Shown: positions 6,333-13,957 of the stretch, piece after piece
Layout of the letters: every line of letters starts with the position of its first letter
How positions within the stretch are numbered: position 1 is the first letter of the stretch
Virus record (IMG/VR): IMGVR_UViG_3300025093_000037
Span: 1-47,019 of that record
Reading direction: 5' to 3' (one strand)
Source of the DNA: a virus
Length of the DNA stretch: 47,019 nt
Translations under genes and position numbers: made by a program
The notes under the pieces: generated by a model
The model's input: only the letters and a program-made list of their open reading frames with translations
What the model was told of the DNA's origin: nothing
Databases searched by the model: none

Positions 6333-6382
6333 GGCCCCTGCCGACGACCCGGACCCGTCGGCGGGGGCCAATTTCTTTTTTC
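6333..6382 (+). terminator. Intrinsic terminator
   Basis: A 14-bp stem (6333-6346 with 6356-6369, one G-U pair, nine-base loop) is followed by AATTTCTTTTTT, a good U-tract. It separates the DUF7249-like gene from promoter P6. Confidence 0.85.
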
Positions 6383-6391
6383 CCCACCCCC

Positions 6392-6418
6392 GGAATAGAT
6401 CGCACCAAGCCGATGTTG
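6392..6418 (+). promoter_or_regulatory. Sigma-R-like promoter P6 with dyad operator
   Basis: GGAAT (6392-6396), 18 bases, GTTG (6415-6418), with the dyad in the form GCACC-N5-GATG (6402-6415). The ATG at 6429 is eleven bases downstream with no ribosome site, again suggesting a leaderless or near-leaderless transcript. Confidence 0.7.
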
Positions 6419-6428
6419 ACCCGTGTGT

Positions 6429-7787
6429 ATGACTCCCTTCGCCGCCACCACCACCACCGTCGAGGTCACCGACCTCCCCAAGATTCGCAAGCGTTTCGAG
6501 AAGCTCGCCGCCAAGGCGGGCTCTCTTGACGTTGCGGCCCCGGTCCTGGAGGTCAGCGCCCCTCGCGAGATCGACGTCAACGGTTGGGCCGTCGAGGTCG
6601 CCGACGTCACTGTCGTGATCCCTGAGACGGTCGTGATCCCCGGCGGCTGGCGACTGGTCGCCGCCATCGACGTGACCGAGGCGGGCAACGTGATCCGCAG
6701 CTTCCGGCCCGAGGTCCCGGCGTCGCTCCACTACGTGGCGGGCACCCGCTGCGACCACTGCCACCGCTCGATCAAGCGGAAGTTCCTGGTCGCCCTTGAG
6801 TCCGCGGTCGGCGAGCTTGTCGTCATCGGCAAGACCTGCTCGGCCGAGTTCATCGGCCTCGACCTCGACGCCCTGCTCGCCTGGTACGGCTTCGGCTGGG
6901 CCATCGAGCCCTTCACCCCCGACGAGGAGGGTTTCGACGGCAGCGGTGGCGAGGGCAAGGCCTGGACCGCCCGGTTCGTGGACGCCGCCGCCGAGGCGAT
7001 CAACTACTTCGGCTACAGCAAGGCCAGCAACTGGGACACGTCGACCAAGTCCGACGCTCTCGCCGCTTACCGGCCGAGCCGCCACTGGATGGAGGCCATC
7101 GAGGGCCTGGAGATGAAGGGCTCGATCTCGGGCGCTGAGGCTCTGGCCTGGGCCAAGGCGATCGAGCCCCGCAACGATTTCGAGTCGAACCTGCGGGTGG
7201 TCGCCCACAGCTCGACCCTCGACCCCCGCTGGTACGGCATCGCCGCCTTCATCCCCGAGGGCTACCGCCGTCACATCGAGGCCGAAGCGGTTCGGATCGA
7301 GAAGGCCAAGAACGAGGCCCCCAAGGTTCGGGTCCCTGACTTCGACGGTCGGGCCACGATCGAGGGTGTCGTGATCTCCACCAAGACGGTCGAGAACGAC
7401 TTCGGCATCAGCTACAAGATGCTGGTCGAGGTCGCCGCCGAGGGTGGCGCTTTCCGCCTCTTCGGCACCGAGCCCCGAGGTCTCGACGTTGAGGCCGGTG
7501 ACCGGGTCCGGTTCACCGCTCGGGTCGAGCGCTCGGATCGGGACGAGACCTTCGGCTTCTTCTCCCGCCCGACCAAGGCTGTTAACCTGACCGCCGAGGC
7601 GCTGCTCGCTGACCGCATCGCCAAGGGCATGCCGGAGATGGCCTGCGGTCACACCGCCGACTCGCTCAGCCGGGACGAGAGCGGCCCCAACGGCATCGCC
7701 GTTTACTGCTCCCGCTGCCTCTGCTACGTCGGTGCTCCCACTGTCGAAGAGAGGGCGGCCCGGGCACGCTTGCTGGAGAACGCATGA
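6429..7787 (+). CDS. Zinc-finger / OB-fold-like phage protein, possible DNA-binding
   Basis: 452 residues; ATG 6429 preferred over the in-frame GTG at 6423. Around 100-140 lies CDHCHRSIKRKF followed by IGKTCSAEF, a probable zinc site. Residues about 300-385 (ATIEGVVISTKTVENDFG, then GDRVRFTARVERSDRD) show the strand pattern and spacing of an OB fold. A second Cys cluster lies at the end (CGHTADS...CSRCLC). The layout suits a nucleic-acid-binding protein of the early/replication region, but this is inference. It is the largest gene of the left cluster and begins the P6 transcript. Confidence 0.65.
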   Translation: MTPFAATTTTVEVTDLPKIRKRFEKLAAKAGSLDVAAPVLEVSAPREIDVNGWAVEVADVTVVIPETVVIPGGWRLVAAIDVTEAGNVIRSFRPEVPASLHYVAGTRCDHCHRSIKRKFLVALESAVGELVVIGKTCSAEFIGLDLDALLAWYGFGWAIEPFTPDEEGFDGSGGEGKAWTARFVDAAAEAINYFGYSKASNWDTSTKSDALAAYRPSRHWMEAIEGLEMKGSISGAEALAWAKAIEPRNDFESNLRVVAHSSTLDPRWYGIAAFIPEGYRRHIEAEAVRIEKAKNEAPKVRVPDFDGRATIEGVVISTKTVENDFGISYKMLVEVAAEGGAFRLFGTEPRGLDVEAGDRVRFTARVERSDRDETFGFFSRPTKAVNLTAEALLADRIAKGMPEMACGHTADSLSRDESGPNGIAVYCSRCLCYVGAPTVEERAARARLLENA

Positions 7788-7819
7788 ATCGGAACAACCC
7801 AACAAGAGAGGAACCACAC

Positions 7820-8122
7820 ATGGAAACTGAAACCTTCACACCGCGAGAGCACTCCGCACCCGAGAGGTGGCCCGCACCGGGCGACAATCTCGGCGAGGGA
7901 AGGACCGTGCTCGACTTCCGACCCATCTACAGCGGTGGCCCTGGGTCGTACGCTTACGGCACCGGGCTCTTCGTCCGGGAAGGCAAGCGCGTCCATCCGT
8001 TCGCGATCTGGTCGAGCGTCGTCTGGAACGACGACCGCGAGGAGTGGGTCATGGAGAGCGGCTCGTACTTCCACTCCCTGACCGAGGCGGTCCGCAGCTT
8101 CAGCGATCGGAACGACCGATGA
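7820..8122 (+). CDS. Protein of unknown function
   Basis: 100 residues. ATG 7820 is preceded by AGAGGA and the A/C-rich leader seen before other genes; an upstream ATG at 7784 would give twelve extra residues but lacks a site. Beta-rich with many aromatics (SYAYGTGLFVREGKR, HPFAIWSSVVWNDDREEW). No family is recognised. Overlaps the next gene by four bases. Confidence 0.7.
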   Translation: METETFTPREHSAPERWPAPGDNLGEGRTVLDFRPIYSGGPGSYAYGTGLFVREGKRVHPFAIWSSVVWNDDREEWVMESGSYFHSLTEAVRSFSDRNDR

Positions 8123-8484
8123 GCGTTCTCGCTGTTCTTCATCCGAGCGGCGAGTGGTCGCTCCCCGAGGTCCCCGACGGTCCGGTCAGTCTCGCCACGA
8201 CGCAAGAACTGGTCGGCGGGCTGGTCGAGGTCGTCGGCACGATCCTTGAACATGCCCTGCCCGAAGGGGTCGAGATGCTCATGAATGAGGAAGGGTTATT
8301 GATCGGCCTAGAGGAGAACGTGTTCGTTCCCGAGTGGACCGGGCACACCAACTTCGGCGCAGGTTTCCGAGGCCCGCTAGCGTTCGTTCGCTTCGACCTG
8401 GAGACCGGCAATCACTTGCCGCTGACCGAGGGCGACGTCGAGTTTCTGCGCCGCCGAGAGATCGAGCTGGCGGCGCTCCGTTAG
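8119..8484 (+). CDS. DUF3846-like protein
   Basis: 121 residues. The pattern of a DUF3846 domain is visible: PEVPDGPVSLATTQELVGG, then VEVVG, MLMNEEGLLIGLEENVF and a GPLAFVRFD strand. This family is widespread in phages and plasmids and its role is unknown. It is the last plus-strand gene of the left arm, and its stop (8482-8484) overlaps tail-to-tail with the stop of the minus-strand gene ending at 8481. Confidence 0.75.
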   Translation: MSVLAVLHPSGEWSLPEVPDGPVSLATTQELVGGLVEVVGTILEHALPEGVEMLMNEEGLLIGLEENVFVPEWTGHTNFGAGFRGPLAFVRFDLETGNHLPLTEGDVEFLRRREIELAALR

Positions 8485-8960
8485 TTGGAGCTGACGTCAA
8501 TCGAGGTGGCCCGAAGGGCAGCCTTCTCCGCAAGCCGCTCCAGAATCGCAATCTGATTCTGGGCGGCTTCTTGCGGTTCTTGCGTGATCTGAAGAGCGTG
8601 GACCGTCGTCGGATCTCCGAGGACAGACAGCATCGAGTCGTTCGCAAGCTTCGCAGCCCGCATCAGCCGCTCGATGTCTTCCGCCGTGTAATCGGCGACC
8701 TGCCCGGCCAAGCAAGCGAGGATCCGATCCTGGATCGCTTCGATCGTGTCGGCGTAGCCTGCAGCGATTCCGGCTTTGCGGCCGACAACTTGGCGGAAGC
8801 CGACCATCGCGTTGACGGCGTTGACTTCGTGCATCCGATCGATATCGCCGGTCCGACTCATCAGAGCCGTTAGCGCCAGCTCTTTGCCGCGCGAAAGTCC
8901 TTTCGGGATCTCTCCCGTTTCCACGGCTTTCGCAGCAAGAATCTCTAGCTCGTCGCTCAT
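8481..8960 (-). CDS. Helical protein of unknown function, next to the terminase block
   Basis: 159 residues on the minus strand, ATG at 8958-8960 overlapping the stop of its upstream partner by four bases. Almost entirely helical (ELEILAAKAVETGEIPKGL, AEDIERLMRAAKLANDSML, QIAILERLAEKAALRA). Two genes from terL, it could be a small terminase or another DNA-packaging helper, but no signature supports this. The opposite orientation to all packaging genes argues some caution. Confidence 0.6.
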   Translation of the reverse strand: MSDELEILAAKAVETGEIPKGLSRGKELALTALMSRTGDIDRMHEVNAVNAMVGFRQVVGRKAGIAAGYADTIEAIQDRILACLAGQVADYTAEDIERLMRAAKLANDSMLSVLGDPTTVHALQITQEPQEAAQNQIAILERLAEKAALRATSIDVSSN

Positions 8961-9469
8961 GGCAATATCAAACCAGGCGTCTTCGCTTCGGCAGCTGATT
9001 TCGTTGCCGCAAGAGTTCCGGCTTCCCGCTCCTTCACGATCAGCGCACGAATTTCTTCGACCATCGGCGTCTCGATCGCCCCGGCCTCAGCGACAGCCGT
9101 AGTGAAGTCCATCAACGACATCTGCAAAGCAACCTTCAGGCCGTCAAGCGTCACCGAGCCCTGAGCCGCAGCGCCGGTCATAACGTCCCGTCGAGCAGTG
9201 TTCTCAATCACAACGCCGACCGTCTTGATGATCGACGGCATGAACTGAATCAACGCATCCACCGCATCGAATTCAAGAAGCTTCTCCAGTTCCCGCATCA
9301 CGGAATGGGGCGGCTGATTAGCGTGATAGATCGACTCGCCTTCGGTTAGGGCAAGGCCAGAAGCCTTTGACGAACTAGCCAGGGCAACGGTCGTCCCCCG
9401 GACAGTTCCCTCTTCCTCGACAGATGTAGTTGGGTTGTCCATGAAGGCGAGGTTAGACGTTGAATGCAT
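8957..9469 (-). CDS. Protein of unknown function, first gene of a minus-strand pair
   Basis: 170 residues from ATG at 9467-9469; a second ATG at 9440-9442 is possible and neither has a clear ribosome site. The first 60 residues are Ser/Thr-rich and probably flexible. The rest is helical (SVMRELEKLLEFDAVDALI, LKVALQMSLMDFTTAVAEA). It forms a two-gene operon with the next minus-strand gene. No family is recognised. Confidence 0.6.
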   Translation of the reverse strand: MHSTSNLAFMDNPTTSVEEEGTVRGTTVALASSSKASGLALTEGESIYHANQPPHSVMRELEKLLEFDAVDALIQFMPSIIKTVGVVIENTARRDVMTGAAAQGSVTLDGLKVALQMSLMDFTTAVAEAGAIETPMVEEIRALIVKEREAGTLAATKSAAEAKTPGLILP

Positions 9470-9515
9470 GCTTAACTAGATGCGATCATGTAGGTCGATG
9501 CCGAGGAGGGCGTCC

Positions 9516-10760
9516 ATGACCATTAACTTCTCTTTCCCCGGCACTTGCGGAACCGATGCCGGGCCGAACTCTGACGGCGTCCTTGTCGGCTCTCTCGCAG
9601 AGTCGGCGATCGCAACGGCGCTTCTTGAATCCCGTGCGGGCAGCTCGCTTGTCATCACCGATGACGGCGGGCTCTACGTCAATGAAACGACCCCGGCCAA
9701 CGAAGCAACGGCCGACGACGTCGAGATCGTCGGAGCCACCCTGGCCGCCAACGATGCGATCTATTTCGGCGCTTCGGCCGAGTTCACCGAGATCCTCATC
9801 AACATCACGACCCAGGGCGACTACACGGACCCGGTATGGGCGTGGGAGTACTGGAACGGAACGGCATGGACGGCCGTAGCGAACCTCGTTGACGGCACCA
9901 GCTTCTGGGAGGCCGCAGCAGGAACGGTTCAGGTCAGCTACGACGCCCCGACCGACTGGGCTCAGAACACCGTCGACAACGTTCTCGCCTACTGGGTGCG
10001 GGCCAACTGCACGTCGGTCACAGCGACCGTTACACAGTGCCTCATCGGCCAGGTGTGGATCGTCGGAGCGACCCCCGCTTTCACGAACGACACGGTCGAC
10101 ATCAACGACGCTGACGTCGGCGACGTCGATGCGCTCCCGGCTACCGCAGCTCTCAACGACGCCTTCTACTACGGCATGGGAGAGAAGTTCTGCAAGCTGA
10201 AGATCACGACATCGCAGGCCCGCACCGGCACGGCGACTCTCACCTGGGAGTACTGGAACGGCTCCGCATGGGCCGCTCTCGCCACCGTCGAAGACAAGTC
10301 GGACGGCTACGCTGCGACGGCCGGAACCCACATGGTTTCGTTCGCCCCGCCCAGCGACTGGGCGGCCAACACCGCAGCCAACGGCCCTGACGGCGAAGCC
10401 GGGTTCTTTGTGCGGTCCCGCCTGTCGGCGTTCACTTCGGTGACTCAGCAGCCGCTCATCACCCAGGCGTTCGCTTTCCCTGTCAGCACCGGAGCGGTCG
10501 GCGTGCCCCGCAACGTCGGCGGTCAGGTCACTGACGTGACTTGCGACGCCATCACTGTTTCAGGCGCTAACAACGACAGCGTGTTCCTTCTGATCAATGC
10601 CGACACGGGCGCTTCGGAAGAGTTCACCTGGACCCAGGCGACCAAGACCGTGGCGAGTGCCATGAGCATCTTCAACTCTCCAGGCGCTTCCTATGTTGTC
10701 GCCCAGATCGTTGAAGACGGCACGACTGAATTTGCTTCGGTGTCGTTCTACGTCCGATAG
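9516..10760 (+). CDS. Phage structural-like protein with duplicated beta-sandwich domain
   Basis: 414 residues. ATG 9516 follows AGGAGGG; the longer frame from 9480 lacks a site. Two similar domains follow each other, at about 72-180 and 210-318. Each has the series 'ND-A-(I/F)-Y-(F/Y)-G', 'W-E-Y-W-N-G-(T/S)-A-W', 'A-G-T...V-S', 'P-(T/S)-D-W-A', then a VR strand. The pattern is typical of virion surface or baseplate beta-sandwich domains. A C-terminal Ig-like stretch follows (ITVSGANNDSVFLLINADTG). Its stop touches the terL start (TAGATG). A decoration or fibre role is likely but not proven. Confidence 0.65.
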   Translation: MTINFSFPGTCGTDAGPNSDGVLVGSLAESAIATALLESRAGSSLVITDDGGLYVNETTPANEATADDVEIVGATLAANDAIYFGASAEFTEILINITTQGDYTDPVWAWEYWNGTAWTAVANLVDGTSFWEAAAGTVQVSYDAPTDWAQNTVDNVLAYWVRANCTSVTATVTQCLIGQVWIVGATPAFTNDTVDINDADVGDVDALPATAALNDAFYYGMGEKFCKLKITTSQARTGTATLTWEYWNGSAWAALATVEDKSDGYAATAGTHMVSFAPPSDWAANTAANGPDGEAGFFVRSRLSAFTSVTQQPLITQAFAFPVSTGAVGVPRNVGGQVTDVTCDAITVSGANNDSVFLLINADTGASEEFTWTQATKTVASAMSIFNSPGASYVVAQIVEDGTTEFASVSFYVR

Positions 10761-12335
10761 ATGACAGCGGTTCAAGTCGATAGCGGGCTGTACCTGCCCG
10801 ACGGTCGCCTTGACTTGGAAGCCGCAAGAGCGCATGGCGAATTTCTCCTTGGGTTGATGAAGGAAGCTTCGTCACCCGAGGAGATCGCCGCTGTCCAGGC
10901 CGCTATCCGAAAGCACGCCCATGTGGTGGCGTTCGATTCTCCAGCTCGGCTGGCTGAAGCGACCGACCCGGAGTGGCAGTCAGCGCCTCATCTGGAGCTG
11001 ATCAGCGACACGATCCGGCGGTCGTTGACCGAACGCGTGACGGCCATCATCGAGGTGCCGGTCCGTCACGGGAAGAGCGAACTGATCAGCGCTCACGGAC
11101 CTGCCTGGTATTTAGAGAATGTTCCGAACGGCAAGGTCATCAGCCTCAGCCACTCGCTTTCCCTTGCGGAGGAATGGGGGCAGCGGAATCGCGACCTGAT
11201 CGAAGACAACCCAGATCTGTTCTGGGCTGCTCAGGTCCGGTCAGACAGTCGCCGGATTCAGCAATGGAAGACAACTGCGGGTGGCGTGATGATCAGCGTC
11301 GGCGCTCGGGGATCGATCACTGGTAAGGGTGCCAACCTGATGCTGGTAGACGACCCCGTGAAAGACGCTGAGCAGGCGTTCAGCCCTGCCTATCGGGAGA
11401 AGTTCCGGCGATGGTGGCAGATGACGATCCGTACCCGCATGCAGCGAGGGGGGTCGATCGTGATCGTGCAGGCTCGTTGGTGCGAGGATGATCTGGCTGG
11501 CTGGCTGCAAGAGCATGCGGCTGAGAATCGGTTCGCTACCCAGTGGGAAGTGATCAGTCTCCCTGCTTTGGCTGAGCCTGGGCCTGAAGAAGCTGAGGCT
11601 GATGGTTTCGATCCGCGAAAGTGGCGGGACCCTGTCGGTCGGAAGATCGGCGATCCGTTGTGGCCTGAGATGTGGAGTGCTGACGAGCTAGAGGTGGCTA
11701 AGGCTGACGTCGGCCGGTTGGCTTGGCGGGCGCTCTATCAGCAGAAGCCAGTTGATGCTGAAGGGACGTTGTTCCCTGTTGAATCGTGGACGTACGTCGA
11801 TTCGACCAAGGTCCCGTCGCTCGTGTCGATTATCCGCAAGTGGGACCTTGCTGCGACGATGGACGAGAGTTCTGACCCTGACTGGACGTGTGGCGTCTTG
11901 TTTGGGAGGGACATCCAGGGGTTCAGTTACGTTCTGGATGTGGTGCGGTTTCGGCAGGGTCCGGCGGCGACTGACCGGATGATTGCTGCGACGGCGAAGC
12001 GGGACGGGCTTCAAGTGCCTATCAGCTTTGATCAGGATCCGGGTTCGGCTGGTAAGCGAGATGCTGCTTATTTGGCTCGTGAGGTCGTCCCTGGGCACAC
12101 TGTGAGCTTCGAACCGCCACGGGGTAAGAAGATGGCTCGGGGGTTTGCTGGTCAGGTGCAGCTTGGGAATGTGCGTCTGGTGAGGGCTGGTTGGAATTAT
12201 GAGTTCGTGACTGAGCATTCAAAGTTTCCGGGTGGGCGTCACGATGACATGGTGGATGCCGCTGCTGCAGCGTTTGCGAACACTGTCGATGGGCTTGCTG
12301 TGGGTGGGGCGGTCGGCAGCTCGGTTCGCAGCTGA
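10761..12335 (+). CDS. terL: Terminase large subunit
   Basis: 524 residues; the ATP-driven motor and nuclease that packages DNA into the prohead through the portal. Walker A is VPVRHGKSE (G104-K105-S106), Walker B LMLVDD (D197-D198). The C-terminal RNase H-like nuclease shows RKWDLAAT (D362), FDQDPGSAGK (D424/D426) and GRHDDMVDA (D495/D496) as the acidic metal-binding set. Length is normal for the family. It begins directly after the previous stop, with no ribosome site of its own. No adjacent plus-strand terS is recognised. It is followed by the structured RNA region. Confidence 0.95.
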   Translation: MTAVQVDSGLYLPDGRLDLEAARAHGEFLLGLMKEASSPEEIAAVQAAIRKHAHVVAFDSPARLAEATDPEWQSAPHLELISDTIRRSLTERVTAIIEVPVRHGKSELISAHGPAWYLENVPNGKVISLSHSLSLAEEWGQRNRDLIEDNPDLFWAAQVRSDSRRIQQWKTTAGGVMISVGARGSITGKGANLMLVDDPVKDAEQAFSPAYREKFRRWWQMTIRTRMQRGGSIVIVQARWCEDDLAGWLQEHAAENRFATQWEVISLPALAEPGPEEAEADGFDPRKWRDPVGRKIGDPLWPEMWSADELEVAKADVGRLAWRALYQQKPVDAEGTLFPVESWTYVDSTKVPSLVSIIRKWDLAATMDESSDPDWTCGVLFGRDIQGFSYVLDVVRFRQGPAATDRMIAATAKRDGLQVPISFDQDPGSAGKRDAAYLAREVVPGHTVSFEPPRGKKMARGFAGQVQLGNVRLVRAGWNYEFVTEHSKFPGGRHDDMVDAAAAAFANTVDGLAVGGAVGSSVRS

Positions 12336-12364
12336 TGCCCAATTTGGGGGAACTTGCACCGGGT

Positions 12365-12391
12365 GGGAACATACCGGGCGCTGCGGTGTTG
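12365..12391 (+). promoter_or_regulatory. Sigma-R-like promoter for the structured RNA
   Basis: GGGAAC (12365-12370), 17 bases, GTTG (12388-12391), 30 bases after the terL stop. It lacks the spaced GCACC-N5-GGTG form but retains GGTGTTG, and GCACCGGGTG lies just upstream at 12356-12365. Expected start of transcription is about 12398. Confidence 0.55.
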
Positions 12392-12397
12392 TACCAA

Positions 12398-13324
12398 GTG
12401 ACTGCGGGGGCCCGGCCCCCGGGGCGGCGCTCCGTGCGCCTCCCGGCCGCCGGTCCGTAGTCCACAAGAAGCCCTTCGGGCCCCGAGCGTCCGCTTCGGC
12501 GGGTGCAAGGAGTGAGGCCAGAGGTGCCGGTAGGAGTCCGGCAGCGAGGGGTGGACATGAGATCGAGGGATCGGGTGAGCGCCGAGTGCGTGAGCCCGAC
12601 ACCACGACCCACGGTGCGCACCAAGGCGATTGAGCCTGGCGCTCCGTCGACCGCCTAGGGCACCGACCGGCTGACGCCGCGTTCTGACACCGGGGGCACC
12701 AAAGAGTCGACGGCTAGAGCGTCAGCAGCCGAGCGGACACCAACGGTCAGGTGTGATCGGCAGACTCGCCGCTCACCCGATTCCTCGACAGAGATCGATC
12801 CCCGGCGATCCGGGGATCGAGGATCGACCGCTCATCGAGCAACCCGCTGTCGTGATAGCGGCGGGCCAGCCGTAAGCGTCGAAGGAGATCCCATTCGGGC
12901 CACTGGCAACTGGTAAGACCAAGCAGCGCCGACGACGCAATCCGAGCACTGCTTCATCACGGGTGAGCGGTCGATCCATCGATCTCAGGAGGTAGTGCCC
13001 TGCTCCCCGCTCCGGGCTCGGAGAACCGAGCGCCGTAGAAGCCGGACAGGGTCGGGGCCCAAGAGGCCACCGCCAAACCGAGGGTGCCAATCCCACCACC
13101 TCCATTGATCGGCGTTGCAGGGCGTGGCTGCCCTGATGGCTGAGGTGAAAGGTCAGCACGGGTCCGGCCGACCCAGGAAGGCGAAAGCCGACGCAAGTTG
13201 AAGTTCGCCCGAACCTCTCAGCCCCCGCTTGAAAGGGGGAGTCCCAGGGCCCAAACAGGGACTCGCATCGGGCTTGATCAAGACAAGAAGAGACCCGCTC
13301 CCCGGGAAAGGAGCGGGTCTCTTT
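12398..13324 (+). ncRNA. Large structured noncoding RNA, GOLLD/ROOL-like in character
   Basis: About 930 bases with no credible protein gene but many helices, between a sigma-R-like promoter and a strong terminator. Local hairpins: 12426-12430/12436-12440; UUCG-capped 12491-12494/12499-12502; 12525-12530/12538-12543; an 11-bp stem 12795-12805/12810-12820; 12844-12850/12855-12861; 13016-13021/13026-13031 nested in 13011-13015/13042-13046 and 12998-13002/13047-13051; 13118-13123/13130-13135 nested in 13097-13102/13142-13147; 13160-13164/13170-13174; GAAA-capped 13180-13182/13187-13189; 13239-13245/13258-13264. A long-range helix joins 12821-12834 to 12964-12977 (14 perfect pairs). 12876-12881/12933-12938 crosses 12921-12926/12949-12954, a pseudoknot if both form. 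Size, complexity and phage location recall GOLLD and ROOL RNAs; the class cannot be fixed by eye. Confidence 0.72.
13288..13324 (+). terminator. Strong intrinsic terminator of the structured RNA
   Basis: A perfect 14-bp stem (13288-13301 with 13310-13323) around CCGGGAAA. The 3' arm ends CTCTTT, a short U-tract. It closes the structured RNA region. Confidence 0.85.
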
Positions 13325-13336
13325 GGCATGTTGGTA

Positions 13337-13362
13337 GGCCAGCCCCCTTGGAAAGGCTGGTC
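13337..13362 (-). terminator. Hairpin between convergent transcripts
   Basis: GGCCAGCC (13337-13344) pairs with GGCTGGTC (13355-13362), one G-U pair, ten-base loop. It lies just beyond the stop of the minus-strand secreted protein gene and may terminate it; no clear U-tract on the minus strand. Confidence 0.45.
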
Positions 13363-13374
13363 TCACAACTGTAG

Positions 13375-13893
13375 TCAACCAGTGAACGCCGGAACGGGAG
13401 CCGCCACAGGGGCAGGAGTCGCTGTAGGCACCGGGGTCGCCGTAGGCACCGGCACCACATACATCACCGTCTGGCACAGACCAGTCTCGATGTCGCCATT
13501 CGTGTACCGGGTGTAGCAACTAATGACCGGACGATCCGAATCGTACGGAGCGACTGGAACAGCCTTCTCATGCCCAACGAACAAACAATGCGTATCGCGC
13601 AGCGGCGGCCACGGACCGATCGTCTCGTTGTACGACAGGTCGCTTGAAGTCCGAAACACGGCGCTGGGCTTCAAGCCAACCGGACACCGCCACCGCTCGC
13701 CGGTCTCAATGCACTCAGGACCATCTGCTCCATGAAGCTCAGTGCATTGCGGAGGCGAGATGTGAACATCAAAGGTGTTCTGCGCTGGCTGCTCCGACAA
13801 GGGAGGCGGCTCTGGCGTCTGAGCGACAGCGTTGCTGACGCCGACGGCCAGAAGCGCAACGCTCAGCGCTGAAAGAATCATGGACTTAATCAT
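13375..13893 (-). CDS. Secreted Cys-rich protein with signal peptide
   Basis: 172 residues on the minus strand. ATG at 13891-13893 follows AAGGAG; the frame stays open far upstream, but that part overlaps the divergent plus-strand gene and is nonsense. Residues 1-24 (MIKSMILSALSVALLAVGVS...) are a clear Sec signal peptide with an AVA cleavage site. The mature part begins QTPEPPP and has several Cys pairs that could form disulphides. It ends in a Pro/Ala/Thr/Val repeat (PVPTATPVPTATPAPVAAP). It stands alone on the strand opposite the structural genes. A cell-envelope role such as host alteration or exclusion is plausible; function is unknown. Confidence 0.75.
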   Translation of the reverse strand: MIKSMILSALSVALLAVGVSNAVAQTPEPPPLSEQPAQNTFDVHISPPQCTELHGADGPECIETGERWRCPVGLKPSAVFRTSSDLSYNETIGPWPPLRDTHCLFVGHEKAVPVAPYDSDRPVISCYTRYTNGDIETGLCQTVMYVVPVPTATPVPTATPAPVAAPVPAFTG

Positions 13894-13911
13894 CCGGGGA
13901 TGTCTCCTTGT

Positions 13912-13926
13912 TTGATGACGCATCAA
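13912..13926. promoter_or_regulatory. Inverted repeat in divergent intergenic region
   Basis: TTGATG-ACG-CATCAA is a perfect dyad between the divergent starts at 13893 (minus) and 13958 (plus), positioned as an operator for one or both genes. No convincing -10/-35 pair was seen. Confidence 0.45.
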
Positions 13927-13957
13927 CGGTACCCGGAGCGAAGCTAAGGTGGTTGCA

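Noticed and set aside
6264-7817. 517-codon minus-strand frame opposite the OB-fold-like gene
   Set aside because: It is the mirror of a GC3-rich gene; the plus-strand frame has a promoter, zinc motifs and coupled neighbours.
12336-13374. Group I or II intron in the structured region
   Set aside because: It lies between two complete genes and interrupts neither, and it has its own promoter and terminator.
12773-13519. 248-codon minus-strand frame (and shorter frames at 12232-12633 plus, 12022-12624 minus) across the structured RNA
   Set aside because: The translations are Ser/Arg/Pro/Gly-rich without domain pattern, have no ribosome sites, overlap terL or the secreted-protein gene, and the bases are instead explained by many RNA helices.
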